From: an uncultured Candidatus Saccharibacteria bacterium
GTDB taxonomy: Bacteria > Patescibacteriota > Saccharimonadia > Saccharimonadales > Saccharimonadaceae
DNA length: 64,000 bases
Reading direction: 5' to 3'
Assembly: GCA_938033695.1 (NCBI GenBank)
Contig: CALHKE010000003.1
Coordinates: 39,242-103,241 of the forward strand
The number at the start of each line of letters is the position of its first letter. Position 1 is the stretch's first letter. The notes beneath the pieces are model-generated. The model had not been told where the DNA came from, searched no databases, and saw only the letters and a list, made by a program, of their open reading frames with translations. The translations under genes and the position numbers were made by a program. This document shows, in pieces, positions 7,427 to 15,761 of this stretch.

Positions 7427-9187
7427 TTAGTTCGTAGTTTTCTTGGTAGTTTCTTTACCGCGGATAATCACAAAGTCATAGCCATGACTCTTAACGCTCT
7501 GTGGCAGCTCAGATTTACCTTTTACTTCAATCTTGTAGTGATCCGTCAGACCCTTCTTTGCCACTGGTTTTTCACCGATTTGATAAATCGTTATATCTTG
7601 ATAATCTGAAGTTGGCGCATTATCCGTCTCAATATTCTTAAAGCCCACTTTTTCTAGTTTCAGCTTCTCATCACTGGCCGCGCCGCGTTCACCAGAACCG
7701 TTCAGAACTAGGAGTCTAGCTGTCGCCACACTATCTACGTTTTCCGTAATAGCTTTCTGGATGTATTGGTGAATTTTTGTGTAGTTATTTAATCCTGCCG
7801 CTGGAATTACGTAGGAAATATTGATACCTTGCACTGGATAGCTAGCATTTGTTACGTAAGTTGTGCCATCTGGTAAATTAGCTAGTGGGAGAGTCTTCAT
7901 ATTTTCTGAATTAAATCCAGAAAGTAAGTGTGCGCCAGTTTTCATTTCATCGACCTTAATATTGGTACGAATATTATCACCTAATGCATTTACTAGAGCG
8001 ATCATAGCCGGAATATCCATACCTTTTTTCACGATTTTTTCTTTTACTGCGGTCAAGATACGTTGTTGGTTCTCACCACGCGAGAAATCTCCCCCCGCTA
8101 CTCCGTGACGAGCGCGTGCTAAAGCTAAGGCTTTTTCGCCATTCAAAGTAGTTGGTGTATTTTTCTTAATTACGATGTTAGTCCATCCATAGTCAGTAAT
8201 ATCTTCATCAAAAGTCACCTCGATACCACCCAGTGCGTCAACGATTTGGATTAGTGAACCCCAGTTCAAATGAATGTAATATTGATTCTTCAATCCGGTC
8301 ACGGTTTCTAGCACATTCATTACCGCTTGCGCACCAGCTTCCTCGTTTTTACCATTATTACTGGCACAGGTGTAAACTTCATTAATCTTACCCGCATAAC
8401 AAGCCTCACGACCGACTTTTAAATCGCGTGGAATACTAATCATATTCGCATTTTTTAATTCTTGATTTAAAGTCACTTCCATCAGGGAATCGGTGAGTTG
8501 TGCACCGTCATGCACGCCACGACCTTCGTTGCCGCTCATATCGTATCCAGAAGTACCAAAAATTGCGATATTAGTCTGGCCGTTTGCATCGGCTTTGAGC
8601 GGAGTATATTTTTCACTTACTATAGTGCTGACGAAATCAAAAAGATTGGATTTACCACCGGTGATTTTAGTAATTATTTGGTTACCGTAAAAATAGCCAA
8701 CTCCACCTACCACCAGTAGGAAAACTAAAAAGAAGCAAAGTTTTTTATGGCGGAAAATAAACGGTTTCTTTTTGGGCTTTTTATTTTTATTCAGCTCCTT
8801 ATCAATTTCTTCGGAGTTGATATCCATTTCATCTTCATCATTCGGAAAACCACGTTTATCGTTGTGATCCAAACTAAATTCGTTTTGTTTCTGGTCTTTT
8901 TCGAGATTAAAAGCTGAAATTGGTTCCAAAAAATCGTCGTAATTATCAGTTTGAGAGAAATCTTCCGCTGCCACTTCTGGTTCATTCGATACGGTCTCAA
9001 CTCTAGCGATTCTTGTTCGACTACGTTTTTCTTGTTGAATTTTTTCAATCTCTAATGGATCAAGCAATTGTTTCTTCGGTAAAGGATTTGTCATATTTTT
9101 CTTAAAAACTGCAGTGGTATTTTTAGAATTCTGGGAGACCACCTTACTACGTCTCGGGGCTAAACCATCAATATAAGCGCTCTTCAT
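7427..9187 (-). CDS. LytR-CpsA-Psr (LCP) family protein with LytR_C domain
   Basis: LCP proteins transfer lipid-linked glycopolymers onto peptidoglycan at the outer membrane face. This 586-aa protein has a long charged cytoplasmic N-terminus (1-145), one membrane segment (about 150-168), the LCP domain from about 205 (IAIFGTSG, DSLMEVTL, SIPRDLKV, RARHGVAGGDFSRGENQQR, with the conserved Asp and Arg residues), and a C-terminal LytR_C-like region starting RLLVLNGSGERGAA. ATG 9187 has GGGAGG 7 nt upstream. It is a good candidate for anchoring the polysaccharide made by the surface island downstream; that link is inference. Confidence 0.92.
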   Translation of the reverse strand: MKSAYIDGLAPRRSKVVSQNSKNTTAVFKKNMTNPLPKKQLLDPLEIEKIQQEKRSRTRIARVETVSNEPEVAAEDFSQTDNYDDFLEPISAFNLEKDQKQNEFSLDHNDKRGFPNDEDEMDINSEEIDKELNKNKKPKKKPFIFRHKKLCFFLVFLLVVGGVGYFYGNQIITKITGGKSNLFDFVSTIVSEKYTPLKADANGQTNIAIFGTSGYDMSGNEGRGVHDGAQLTDSLMEVTLNQELKNANMISIPRDLKVGREACYAGKINEVYTCASNNGKNEEAGAQAVMNVLETVTGLKNQYYIHLNWGSLIQIVDALGGIEVTFDEDITDYGWTNIVIKKNTPTTLNGEKALALARARHGVAGGDFSRGENQQRILTAVKEKIVKKGMDIPAMIALVNALGDNIRTNIKVDEMKTGAHLLSGFNSENMKTLPLANLPDGTTYVTNASYPVQGINISYVIPAAGLNNYTKIHQYIQKAITENVDSVATARLLVLNGSGERGAASDEKLKLEKVGFKNIETDNAPTSDYQDITIYQIGEKPVAKKGLTDHYKIEVKGKSELPQSVKSHGYDFVIIRGKETTKKTTN

Positions 9188-9282
9188 TATTTGCCTCCCA
9201 TCCTTAAGTTTTTATTTACCAAAAATAAATCAATAAACAAAATGCTCTGTAAAAATCTAATTTTATTTATCCTCATCTAATA

Positions 9283-9288
9283 TATAAT
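9283..9288 (+). promoter_or_regulatory. -10 box of the LexA-like gene
   Basis: TATAAT ends 10 nt before ATG 9299; no ribosome site fits, so a leaderless or near-leaderless transcript is expected. Confidence 0.6.
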
Positions 9289-9298
9289 TATATCAAAT

Positions 9299-9637
9299 AT
9301 GCGTTACAAATTGACTAAAAAACAAAAGCGTTTAATGGATTTTCTTGCTGAATTCATTACTGAGCATGACCACTCACCATCCTATCGAGAAATCGCCTCT
9401 GGTCTAGGTTTGAAGAGTCCAGCTTCCGTGGCGGAACATATTGATAATTTAGTTGCTTTAGGTTTCTTGAAACGTGAAGAAGGTTCTGCGCGTTCACTGG
9501 TGATTATTGACCGCTCTTTTCCGGAAACTACGGAATTATTTAAGCAACGCCTCGAGTTTGCTACCGATGAAGAGGTTGAAATTCTTCAGCGAGCCGCCGA
9601 GATTCTTGGCCTAGAGCTTGAATCGGAAAATCTCTAA
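9299..9637 (+). CDS. LexA-like DNA-binding domain protein without peptidase domain
   Basis: A 112-aa protein whose first 70 residues match the winged-helix domain of LexA: LTKKQKRLMDFLAEFI, SPSYREIASGLGLKSPASVAEHI, then LVALGFLKREEGSARSL. Classical LexA continues with an S24 peptidase domain holding the Ala-Gly cleavage site and a Ser-Lys dyad; here the chain ends after a short helical tail (residues 75-112). It may be a constitutive or ligand-independent repressor. Three CCGAACAA motifs, resembling the CGAAC half-site of Gram-positive SOS boxes, lie in the next gap. Family call strong, function uncertain. Confidence 0.8.
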   Translation: MRYKLTKKQKRLMDFLAEFITEHDHSPSYREIASGLGLKSPASVAEHIDNLVALGFLKREEGSARSLVIIDRSFPETTELFKQRLEFATDEEVEILQRAAEILGLELESENL

Positions 9638-9643
9638 ACTTCT

Positions 9644-9672
9644 AAAATACTCCAAACTTTGGGGTATTTTTT
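9644..9672 (+). terminator. Terminator after the LexA-like gene
   Basis: AATACTCCAAA pairs with TTTGGGGTATT (one G-T pair) and is followed by a T-run. Confidence 0.8.
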
Positions 9673-9729
9673 TGTAGCCTAAAAAACTAGTTATATCCTA
9701 AAAACATACAATATACCTCTGTTAAATTA

Positions 9730-9900
9730 CTAAATCCGAACAAAACCAAACACTAAAACCGAACAAGATTTTATCAAACCAAACACCAATGTGGAAAAGT
9801 TAAAATGCTTGTGTAAAACCGTGGAAATTAAAACCGAACAAGAAAAATATCTTAAAATATAAAACCTAAAACTTGTCAATGTGAATATGTGGAAAACTTC
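9730..9900. promoter_or_regulatory. Regulatory region with CCGAACAA repeats and DnaA-box-like motifs
   Basis: In the roughly 300-nt gap between the LexA-like gene and the desulfurase-like gene, CCGAACAA occurs at 9736-9743, 9759-9766 and 9834-9841. The same stretch has TGTGGAAAA, the inverted oriC-type box, at 9790-9798 and 9888-9896. A GCTTGTGTAAAAC-YGTGG block at about 9807 is nearly repeated from position 1625 near dnaN. No gene is seen. Likely an operator region; binding proteins are inferred only. Confidence 0.55.
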
Positions 9901-9915
9901 TCATCTTTTTTGTGG

Positions 9916-9921
9916 TAAAAT
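9916..9921 (+). promoter_or_regulatory. -10 box of the desulfurase-like gene
   Basis: TAAAAT, 16 nt before ATG 9938, leaving a short leader that contains AAAGGAGG. Confidence 0.5.
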
Positions 9922-9937
9922 TAAGCAAAGGAGGTTG

Positions 9938-11206
9938 ATGAATTTTTCTGAACTGAAAGCTAAGCTTAGTAAGTCTGCGTCATCTATTTTTGGTGGGACA
10001 GAAGAAACTCAACCAAAAACAACTTCTTCCGAATCCGATTCTTTATGTGCGCCTGGTTTTGAATATCTAAAACCACACGATTATTATTTTGACGCCGCTT
10101 GTCAATCTCTTCGCCCACAGCCCGTCATTGATAGTTTGGTGGAATATTATACGGAATATAATTCTTGCGGTGAACGGGTAAAATACGCTTGGGGTCAGAA
10201 AACCGACCAAAAAGTCGCGGAAACTCGCGAAAAAATTCTGAAATTCCTTAAGCTCAAGTCCAAGGATTATTTTGTTAGCTTCACCCTGAATACTACTTAC
10301 GGACTTAATCTTCTGCTTAATCAATTTAATTTTAAGCAGGCTAATATTAAAACTATTGTTACTTCTGATATTGAACATAATTCAGTTTTTCTTTCCGCTT
10401 TATCAGCTTCACAAACTACTAAAATCGAGCGAATAGTTCTTACTCGTGATAATGACGGCTCAGTCCAAGTTTCCGAAATTCCTGATAATTCTATCGTCGT
10501 GATGAATGCTATGAGTAATTTTAATGGCGCGAAACTCAACCTTAAAGAAGTGGCCGAATATGTCCACTCGAGAAATGGTTTTATTATTGTCGATGCCGCT
10601 CAAGCGATGGCGCATAATTCCGAGCTTCTCCATAGTATCGAACCGGATGCCATCTGTTTTTCTGCACACAAAATGTATAGCGCCTCTCTCGGTGTCATTG
10701 TAATGAAAAAATCTTTTGCTAAATTTTTCGACACAACCTTTATTGGTGGTGGTATGGTAGATGATGTAAAAAAATCTTCCTATCTTCTTTCCGCCGATAA
10801 TCCTGATCACTTGCACACTAAATTTGAGCCGGGCCTCCAGGCTTGGGGTGAAATCATCGCTCTTGGTACCAGTCTCGATTGGTTGAATTCTTTAGAAAAA
10901 TCCGACCATGAACGTTTAGAAAAAAATATTAATCTGCTCTATGATTTTTTTAAAAATCATCCAAAAATTCATCTCTTGAATCAAGCACCTGCCTCCACGA
11001 TGTCTTTCTATGTTGAAGGTCTGGGCTCGCATCTCCTTGGTGAATCTTTATCTGACCAGGGAATTATGGTGCGTACCGGTTATTTCTGTGTTCATTACTA
11101 TCTTTCTGAAATCAAAAAATATCCACCTCTTCTTCGTGTTTCTCTCGGTCTTCATAATTCCACCGCCGATGTCGCACATTTAATTAAGGTATTATCAAAA
11201 ATTTAA
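9938..11206 (+). CDS. Class V aminotransferase, cysteine desulfurase (SufS/Csd)-like
   Basis: PLP enzyme expected to take sulfur from cysteine for Fe-S clusters or thio-modification. Of 422 aa, the first 50 are an atypical Ser/Thr-rich extension; the fold follows with YYFDAACQSLRP, SDIEHNSVF, VDAAQAMAH, the PLP-lysine motif FSAHKMY and RTGYFCVHYY near the C-terminus, where the Cys aligns with the persulfide cysteine of SufS. I start at ATG 9938, with AAAGGAGG 3-4 nt upstream, rather than at an in-frame ATG 19 codons earlier. No SufU or IscU gene lies nearby, so partner and pathway are unknown. Confidence 0.85.
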   Translation: MNFSELKAKLSKSASSIFGGTEETQPKTTSSESDSLCAPGFEYLKPHDYYFDAACQSLRPQPVIDSLVEYYTEYNSCGERVKYAWGQKTDQKVAETREKILKFLKLKSKDYFVSFTLNTTYGLNLLLNQFNFKQANIKTIVTSDIEHNSVFLSALSASQTTKIERIVLTRDNDGSVQVSEIPDNSIVVMNAMSNFNGAKLNLKEVAEYVHSRNGFIIVDAAQAMAHNSELLHSIEPDAICFSAHKMYSASLGVIVMKKSFAKFFDTTFIGGGMVDDVKKSSYLLSADNPDHLHTKFEPGLQAWGEIIALGTSLDWLNSLEKSDHERLEKNINLLYDFFKNHPKIHLLNQAPASTMSFYVEGLGSHLLGESLSDQGIMVRTGYFCVHYYLSEIKKYPPLLRVSLGLHNSTADVAHLIKVLSKI

Positions 11207-11218
11207 CAAAGGAAAAAC

Positions 11219-12466
11219 ATGGTTTGTATAGCAGCATTTATTATCTTAGCGCTTCTTTCGGTCTTTGTTGGCTTTCTTAGCCTCTTCAATAAAGCTCTCG
11301 GGAAAAAATATTGGGCCACTTTTAAGAAGGCCTGGCACTGTGTTTTTAAGAAGGTGCGTTTGCAAAAATGTGATACTAATTTTAAGGATGAAGTCAAAAA
11401 TAGTCTGCTAAAGAAAGTGGTCTTAAAAAATCCTAAACTCGTCAAACCTCTCAGTGCTTTGATTGAAATTGTTTCCGTGGTGATTGTTTTTGTTACAGTT
11501 TGGTCTCTGGTGATTGCCATTAAATCTCTTCTTGCTCTTTGGGTTTTTGGTACCTGTAATGTTTCAACGCCAAGTCAGTGTGGCCTCGGTGCGGAAGTTT
11601 GTAGTATTGATCAAGCCGAGCCGACTGATCCAATCGGTAAAATCGGCCGTAGTTTTGCCGAATGGGGCGAAATTTTTACCGCCATCCCGGATCGTCTCAA
11701 AACTTGGGACGCCAAAGATTATATTACCAATGTTTCTATTCCGATGATTACTATGGAAGAAGACAAAAAACTTACTGACTATGCGGACTCTTTTGATTCG
11801 ATCATTAACTATTATCGTGATGGTAGTACTACTAGTGGATCGATTGCTGTAGACGTCTTTGATCCAGGCTGTGTGGTTTGTGCGAAATCTTACCAAGCTC
11901 AAAATAAATCTGGTTTCTTTAATAAACACTTTACTCTCGCCAATATTTACGCTATCCCAAATGGTGATAAATATAAATTTGAAAATTCTGGTTTCATCCG
12001 TGATTATCTCTATGCCACCGTACTTCGTATTAAGGAGCGTATTAAAAATCTTTCTAATGATGAAATAAAAAATAATTCCGAATTAATGTCACTTATTATG
12101 GCCCCAAATTTCTTGATTAATGAAATTTATAGCGGGGAAGAATCTGGTGTACCAAATTATCAGGCCTTCAATTACAAATACGAAACCGATCAGCTAACCT
12201 TTATGCTCGGTCAACATTATAGTTTTTATAACGTTAGCGATGCTGAAGTTCGCATTATTAGTCAGGCTGTCGATAAGCATCAAAACCAAAATATTCCTTA
12301 TATTAAAATTAAGGAACGTGAACTCAATCAAAACCTCGCCAATCAATTAGAAACTGAAGCTAAAAATATGCAATCTCTCGTTCAGGATAAAATCCGTGCC
12401 AAGGGCATCCCAGTCGAAATTTACGATGGTAAAAAACATAACGGTCTCTATAAAGCTTCCTCATGA
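11219..12466 (+). CDS. Membrane protein with CxxC (DsbA/thioredoxin-like) extracellular domain
   Basis: 415 aa. Membrane segments at about 1-25 and 80-110, then a large probably extracellular part. Around residues 220-230 the sequence DPGCVVCAKSYQ resembles the CxxC active site of DsbA-like thioredoxin folds, and the tail VEIYDGKKHNGLYK resembles the last strand of that fold. A helical stretch between them would be the insertion typical of DsbA. The assignment rests on these short motifs only. ATG has AAAGGAAA upstream, and the stop overlaps the CapA-like gene start by 4 nt (ATGA), so the pair is an operon. Confidence 0.5.
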   Translation: MVCIAAFIILALLSVFVGFLSLFNKALGKKYWATFKKAWHCVFKKVRLQKCDTNFKDEVKNSLLKKVVLKNPKLVKPLSALIEIVSVVIVFVTVWSLVIAIKSLLALWVFGTCNVSTPSQCGLGAEVCSIDQAEPTDPIGKIGRSFAEWGEIFTAIPDRLKTWDAKDYITNVSIPMITMEEDKKLTDYADSFDSIINYYRDGSTTSGSIAVDVFDPGCVVCAKSYQAQNKSGFFNKHFTLANIYAIPNGDKYKFENSGFIRDYLYATVLRIKERIKNLSNDEIKNNSELMSLIMAPNFLINEIYSGEESGVPNYQAFNYKYETDQLTFMLGQHYSFYNVSDAEVRIISQAVDKHQNQNIPYIKIKERELNQNLANQLETEAKNMQSLVQDKIRAKGIPVEIYDGKKHNGLYKASS

Positions 12467-13962
12467 AAAAATCCACTGGCTCTAAATTAGTTTTCTTTAG
12501 TTTTCTTACAGTTTTTCTTGGTACGATTATTGGGTTAAAAATCATTAATCAAAAACATGAAATTCCTAAAATTTCCAAGCAAGATTGTTTGAAAAATATC
12601 GATTCCTCGATTAGCGGTAGTGATGAAATTTGCACAAAACTTTCTGAGTCTCTCACTAGCCTCGATTTTAAAATTTCTGAAAGTTCCTCTTTTGATCTCA
12701 GTAATTTTAATCAATCTAATACAATCCTTACGGAAATCTTACTTCCAGTAGTCGATTTCTATAGTCCACTTAGCGATATTTCACAGAGTGAATTGAAGGA
12801 TGCGGAAATTATTAAAAAATATAATGTTGAACTAGTAGATTTTCGTAATATCACTATTAGTCAGAAGGTAATTAGCCTTGATCAAAAATATTTTCTTGAT
12901 GATTTTACTTCTGGTGCCAAATTCATTACCTGGAATCTCACTGGCAACCCAGCTACCTTCCCAGCCGTTCAGGAAGCTTTAAAGAGTCTTAGTTTTTCTA
13001 ATCCTCCAAGCAAATCTAATGTCGTGAGTTTTACTGAAACCGGCGTCACTGCACTCTCACGCCGTCTTACTTATAAACTTGGCCAGGTGGGTGGTAATGC
13101 CGAATATTTTACCGAAAAAATTAAAGATTTTCTCAGTAGTAAAACTTATACCCATATTAGTAATGAAGTAAGTTTTGCGGATAATTGCCAGGGTGGTTAT
13201 ACTACTACTACTCTCTGCGCGGATTGGAAAATGATGGGCGCTATCACTAGTCTCGGCACAGATATTGTCGAGTTAACCGGGAATCATAATAATGATTATG
13301 GTGCGGAAAATAATGTTAAATCGATCGCTGCTTATCGCGAGAAAAATCTTAAACTTGTCGGTGGCGGAGAAAATCTCGCTGCTGCTAAAATCCCACTCGA
13401 TGTGAATGATCAGATTAAGTTATTTGCTTTTAATCATTCCACTAGTAGTGTAGCTAATGGTCAAATTGCCACTGAAAATTCCGCTGGCGCCAATCCTTAT
13501 AGTGAAGAAGAATTTAAGGCCGAACTCGCCGCCGCGAAAGCCAAGAATAAATTCGTCATTGTGAATGTTCAGTACTTTGAATGTTATGCTTATCCGAATA
13601 GTAAGGTAGCCTTCCCGGAGTGTGATAAGCCAATTCCTAATCAAAAAGAATTCTTCCGCCATTTTATTGATCTCGGTGCTGATATGGTAGTGGGTACTTC
13701 CGCCCATCAACCTCAAACTTATGAACTTTATAAGGATAAACCAATCTATTACGGACTGGGCAATCTCTTCTTTGATCAGATTAGTTGGCCGGATACCATG
13801 CGTAGTTTGATTTTAACCCATTATTTCTATCAAGGGAAATATCTGCAAACCCGTATCTCGCCTACCCTCTACGATGAAAATTTTCAGACCTATCTTATCG
13901 ACGAAACCGTTTCACGCGAATATTTAAGACGTCTAGTCTACGCCTCGCCAAAAGGCTACTAA
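12463..13962 (+). CDS. CapA-family (metallophosphatase-fold) membrane protein
   Basis: 499 aa with one N-terminal membrane segment (residues 8-27). The C-terminal two thirds match the CapA fold: VSFADNCQGG, DIVELTGNHNNDYG, MVVGTSAHQPQTYELY and PIYYGLGNLFFDQ correspond to the conserved metal-binding Asp/Asn/His blocks. CapA-like proteins take part in poly-gamma-glutamate capsule production, but many homologues have no proven role. Its start codon overlaps the stop of the CxxC membrane protein, pointing to a joint function at the cell surface. Confidence 0.82.
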   Translation: MKKSTGSKLVFFSFLTVFLGTIIGLKIINQKHEIPKISKQDCLKNIDSSISGSDEICTKLSESLTSLDFKISESSSFDLSNFNQSNTILTEILLPVVDFYSPLSDISQSELKDAEIIKKYNVELVDFRNITISQKVISLDQKYFLDDFTSGAKFITWNLTGNPATFPAVQEALKSLSFSNPPSKSNVVSFTETGVTALSRRLTYKLGQVGGNAEYFTEKIKDFLSSKTYTHISNEVSFADNCQGGYTTTTLCADWKMMGAITSLGTDIVELTGNHNNDYGAENNVKSIAAYREKNLKLVGGGENLAAAKIPLDVNDQIKLFAFNHSTSSVANGQIATENSAGANPYSEEEFKAELAAAKAKNKFVIVNVQYFECYAYPNSKVAFPECDKPIPNQKEFFRHFIDLGADMVVGTSAHQPQTYELYKDKPIYYGLGNLFFDQISWPDTMRSLILTHYFYQGKYLQTRISPTLYDENFQTYLIDETVSREYLRRLVYASPKGY

Positions 13963-13967
13963 TAGGG

Positions 13968-13973
13968 TAAAAT
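13968..13973 (+). promoter_or_regulatory. -10-like box of the acyltransferase gene
   Basis: TAAAAT, 9 nt before ATG 13983, in the GGGTAAAATAAAACTA context also seen before the sugar transferase at 39946. Confidence 0.5.
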
Positions 13974-13982
13974 AAAACTATT

Positions 13983-15086
13983 ATGGAGGAAAAGGTTAAA
14001 AATAACGAACGTAATTATTCATTGGATTTATTACGGATTTTTTCTATTATTTTAATTATAGTTTTTCACGTATGCTATAAGTCTTTGGATTTTAGTAAAT
14101 TGACAGGTCTTAATCAGATTATTGTTGGATTTTTCTGGCATTTTGGTGAAATTGGCGTTAATCTTTTTATGTTGATTACTGGCTACTTCCTTTATAAAAG
14201 TGAAAAGAATCAAAAATCAAAGATTATTCGTCTTATTTATGATATCTGGATTTATTACATATTTAATATTATTATTCTAATTTTCGTTAAAGGCGGTTAC
14301 ACTATAACTTATAACGCACTTTTTCCAGTTAGTCTTGGTAATTTTTGGTATATCACTTCATATATTGTAATTTTATTGCTTGCTCCATATCTAAATAAGC
14401 TTATAAAAAATCTTAATTATTCTGAACATAAGAAACTGCTAATAATGTTTTTCATTGTTTTTTCTTTAATTCCAACTATTAGTGGACTTTCTATTGGTAC
14501 TACTGAAAATGGTGTAGTTTATAGCCGTTTTGCTTGGTTAATTTATATCTATTTTTTGGGTGCATTTATTTCGAAATATCAAGACAAGGACAAGATTTTA
14601 ATTAAAAATCGTAAATATTTTATTAAACTCCTCATATTATTAATTGTTCTTTTATTTGGTTTTATGTTAGCAGCTAAATATTTATTAGTACATAAAATGC
14701 CAGATCTTAAAATTAATTATATGTGGCCACCAAATTCTGTAATTGTATTTTTGATTAGTCTTGTGATATTTATTATTTTTACAAAAATTAGTATTGTTAA
14801 ACAAGGATTATTAACAAAAATTATAAAAAATACTTCACCACACGTGCTTGGCGTATATCTATTCCACGATTCACCATATAATTACGTGATTTTTTCAGAA
14901 GGTATTATCTGGCTTAATAATTTACATGCAGCCAAAAGATTAGTTCCAACCATTATTTTAATTTCTTTGGCATTCTTTATAGCTGGATTAGTTATTTCAA
15001 TCATAAAGAAATATACCTTCGATAAAATCTATCAAAAAATCATTTTAAAAGTAGATAAAAAATTTAATTTGCAGCTGTCTAAATAA
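13983..15086 (+). CDS. Acyltransferase 3 family membrane protein
   Basis: 367 aa, about ten membrane segments. The N-terminus NYSLDLLRIFSIILIIVFHV is the family hallmark with the conserved Arg and a His near residue 33, and an FGEIGVNLFMLITGYFL block follows. These enzymes O-acylate surface sugars or lipids using acyl-CoA. The gene is richer in A+T and in TTA/ATT codons than its upstream neighbours, consistent with a variable or acquired surface locus. No ribosome site precedes the start; the GGAGG visible lies inside the reading frame. Confidence 0.88.
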   Translation: MEEKVKNNERNYSLDLLRIFSIILIIVFHVCYKSLDFSKLTGLNQIIVGFFWHFGEIGVNLFMLITGYFLYKSEKNQKSKIIRLIYDIWIYYIFNIIILIFVKGGYTITYNALFPVSLGNFWYITSYIVILLLAPYLNKLIKNLNYSEHKKLLIMFFIVFSLIPTISGLSIGTTENGVVYSRFAWLIYIYFLGAFISKYQDKDKILIKNRKYFIKLLILLIVLLFGFMLAAKYLLVHKMPDLKINYMWPPNSVIVFLISLVIFIIFTKISIVKQGLLTKIIKNTSPHVLGVYLFHDSPYNYVIFSEGIIWLNNLHAAKRLVPTIILISLAFFIAGLVISIIKKYTFDKIYQKIILKVDKKFNLQLSK

Positions 15087-15122
15087 AAAATCAATATATT
15101 GACATCACCGAGCCTTTTGTGG

Positions 15123-15145
15123 TTAGATAATTTTTATGTTAAAAT
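15123..15145 (+). promoter_or_regulatory. Promoter region of the 15171 gene
   Basis: TATGTTAAAAT (15135-15145) fits the extended -10 pattern seen elsewhere in the window. An alternative is TTGACA at 15099-15104 with TTAGAT at 15123-15128. Confidence 0.45.
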
Positions 15146-15170
15146 ATAACCATAAAAGGTAATATTTGCT

Positions 15171-15761
15171 ATGAAACGAGTTTCTCAGAAAAAATCACAC
15201 AAAAATAAGATTATTGTTTGGTTACTCTTCTTTTTAGTATTGGTTATTTTAGCAGGTGTAATTATTTATCAAATCTCAAAAGATAATAATCAGAGATTAA
15301 AAGACTCAGTTTTGCCTGAAAAAACTGAAAAAATCGAATCTAAGATTGAAAATGCAGGCATAACTAATTCCGAAACTATTAAAACTGAAGATGGTACTCC
15401 TGAAGATGCAGCGGCTGGGCGTACTCCCAAAACCCCCGAAAAATATGAGGGTCAAGATGTAAATAAGTTAGAAAAACTCACTGGTGCCATTACATACTCT
15501 GCTAAGACTACTGATAAATATCGCATTCGTGTAAATATCGATCAATTCCTTAAACTACCAGGCACCTGTATGCTTAGTGTGATCTCTGCCGGTAAAGTGA
15601 TGTATACCGATTACGTAAATATTGTTTCTAATCCATCTTCTGGTAGTTGTGAAGGATTTGATATTCCACTTACAAAACTATCTCCTGGTGAATATGATAT
15701 TAAAATTGAAATTAACGCCAATCAAAAAACAGGCATTATTGAAGGGAAGGTTACTATTTAA
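15171..15761 (+). CDS. Membrane-anchored extracellular protein of unknown function
   Basis: 196 aa, not recognised. A basic N-terminus (KRVSQKKSHKNK) precedes one membrane segment (about 14-32), then a Lys/Glu/Thr-rich linker (40-105) and a compact C-terminal domain (about 108-196) with two cysteines (CMLSV and SSGSCEGF) that could form a disulfide, and beta-strand-like spacing. The stop codon overlaps the start of the lysozyme-like/lectin gene by 1 nt, so the two are probably translated together and may act together outside the cell. Confidence 0.7.
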   Translation: MKRVSQKKSHKNKIIVWLLFFLVLVILAGVIIYQISKDNNQRLKDSVLPEKTEKIESKIENAGITNSETIKTEDGTPEDAAAGRTPKTPEKYEGQDVNKLEKLTGAITYSAKTTDKYRIRVNIDQFLKLPGTCMLSVISAGKVMYTDYVNIVSNPSSGSCEGFDIPLTKLSPGEYDIKIEINANQKTGIIEGKVTI

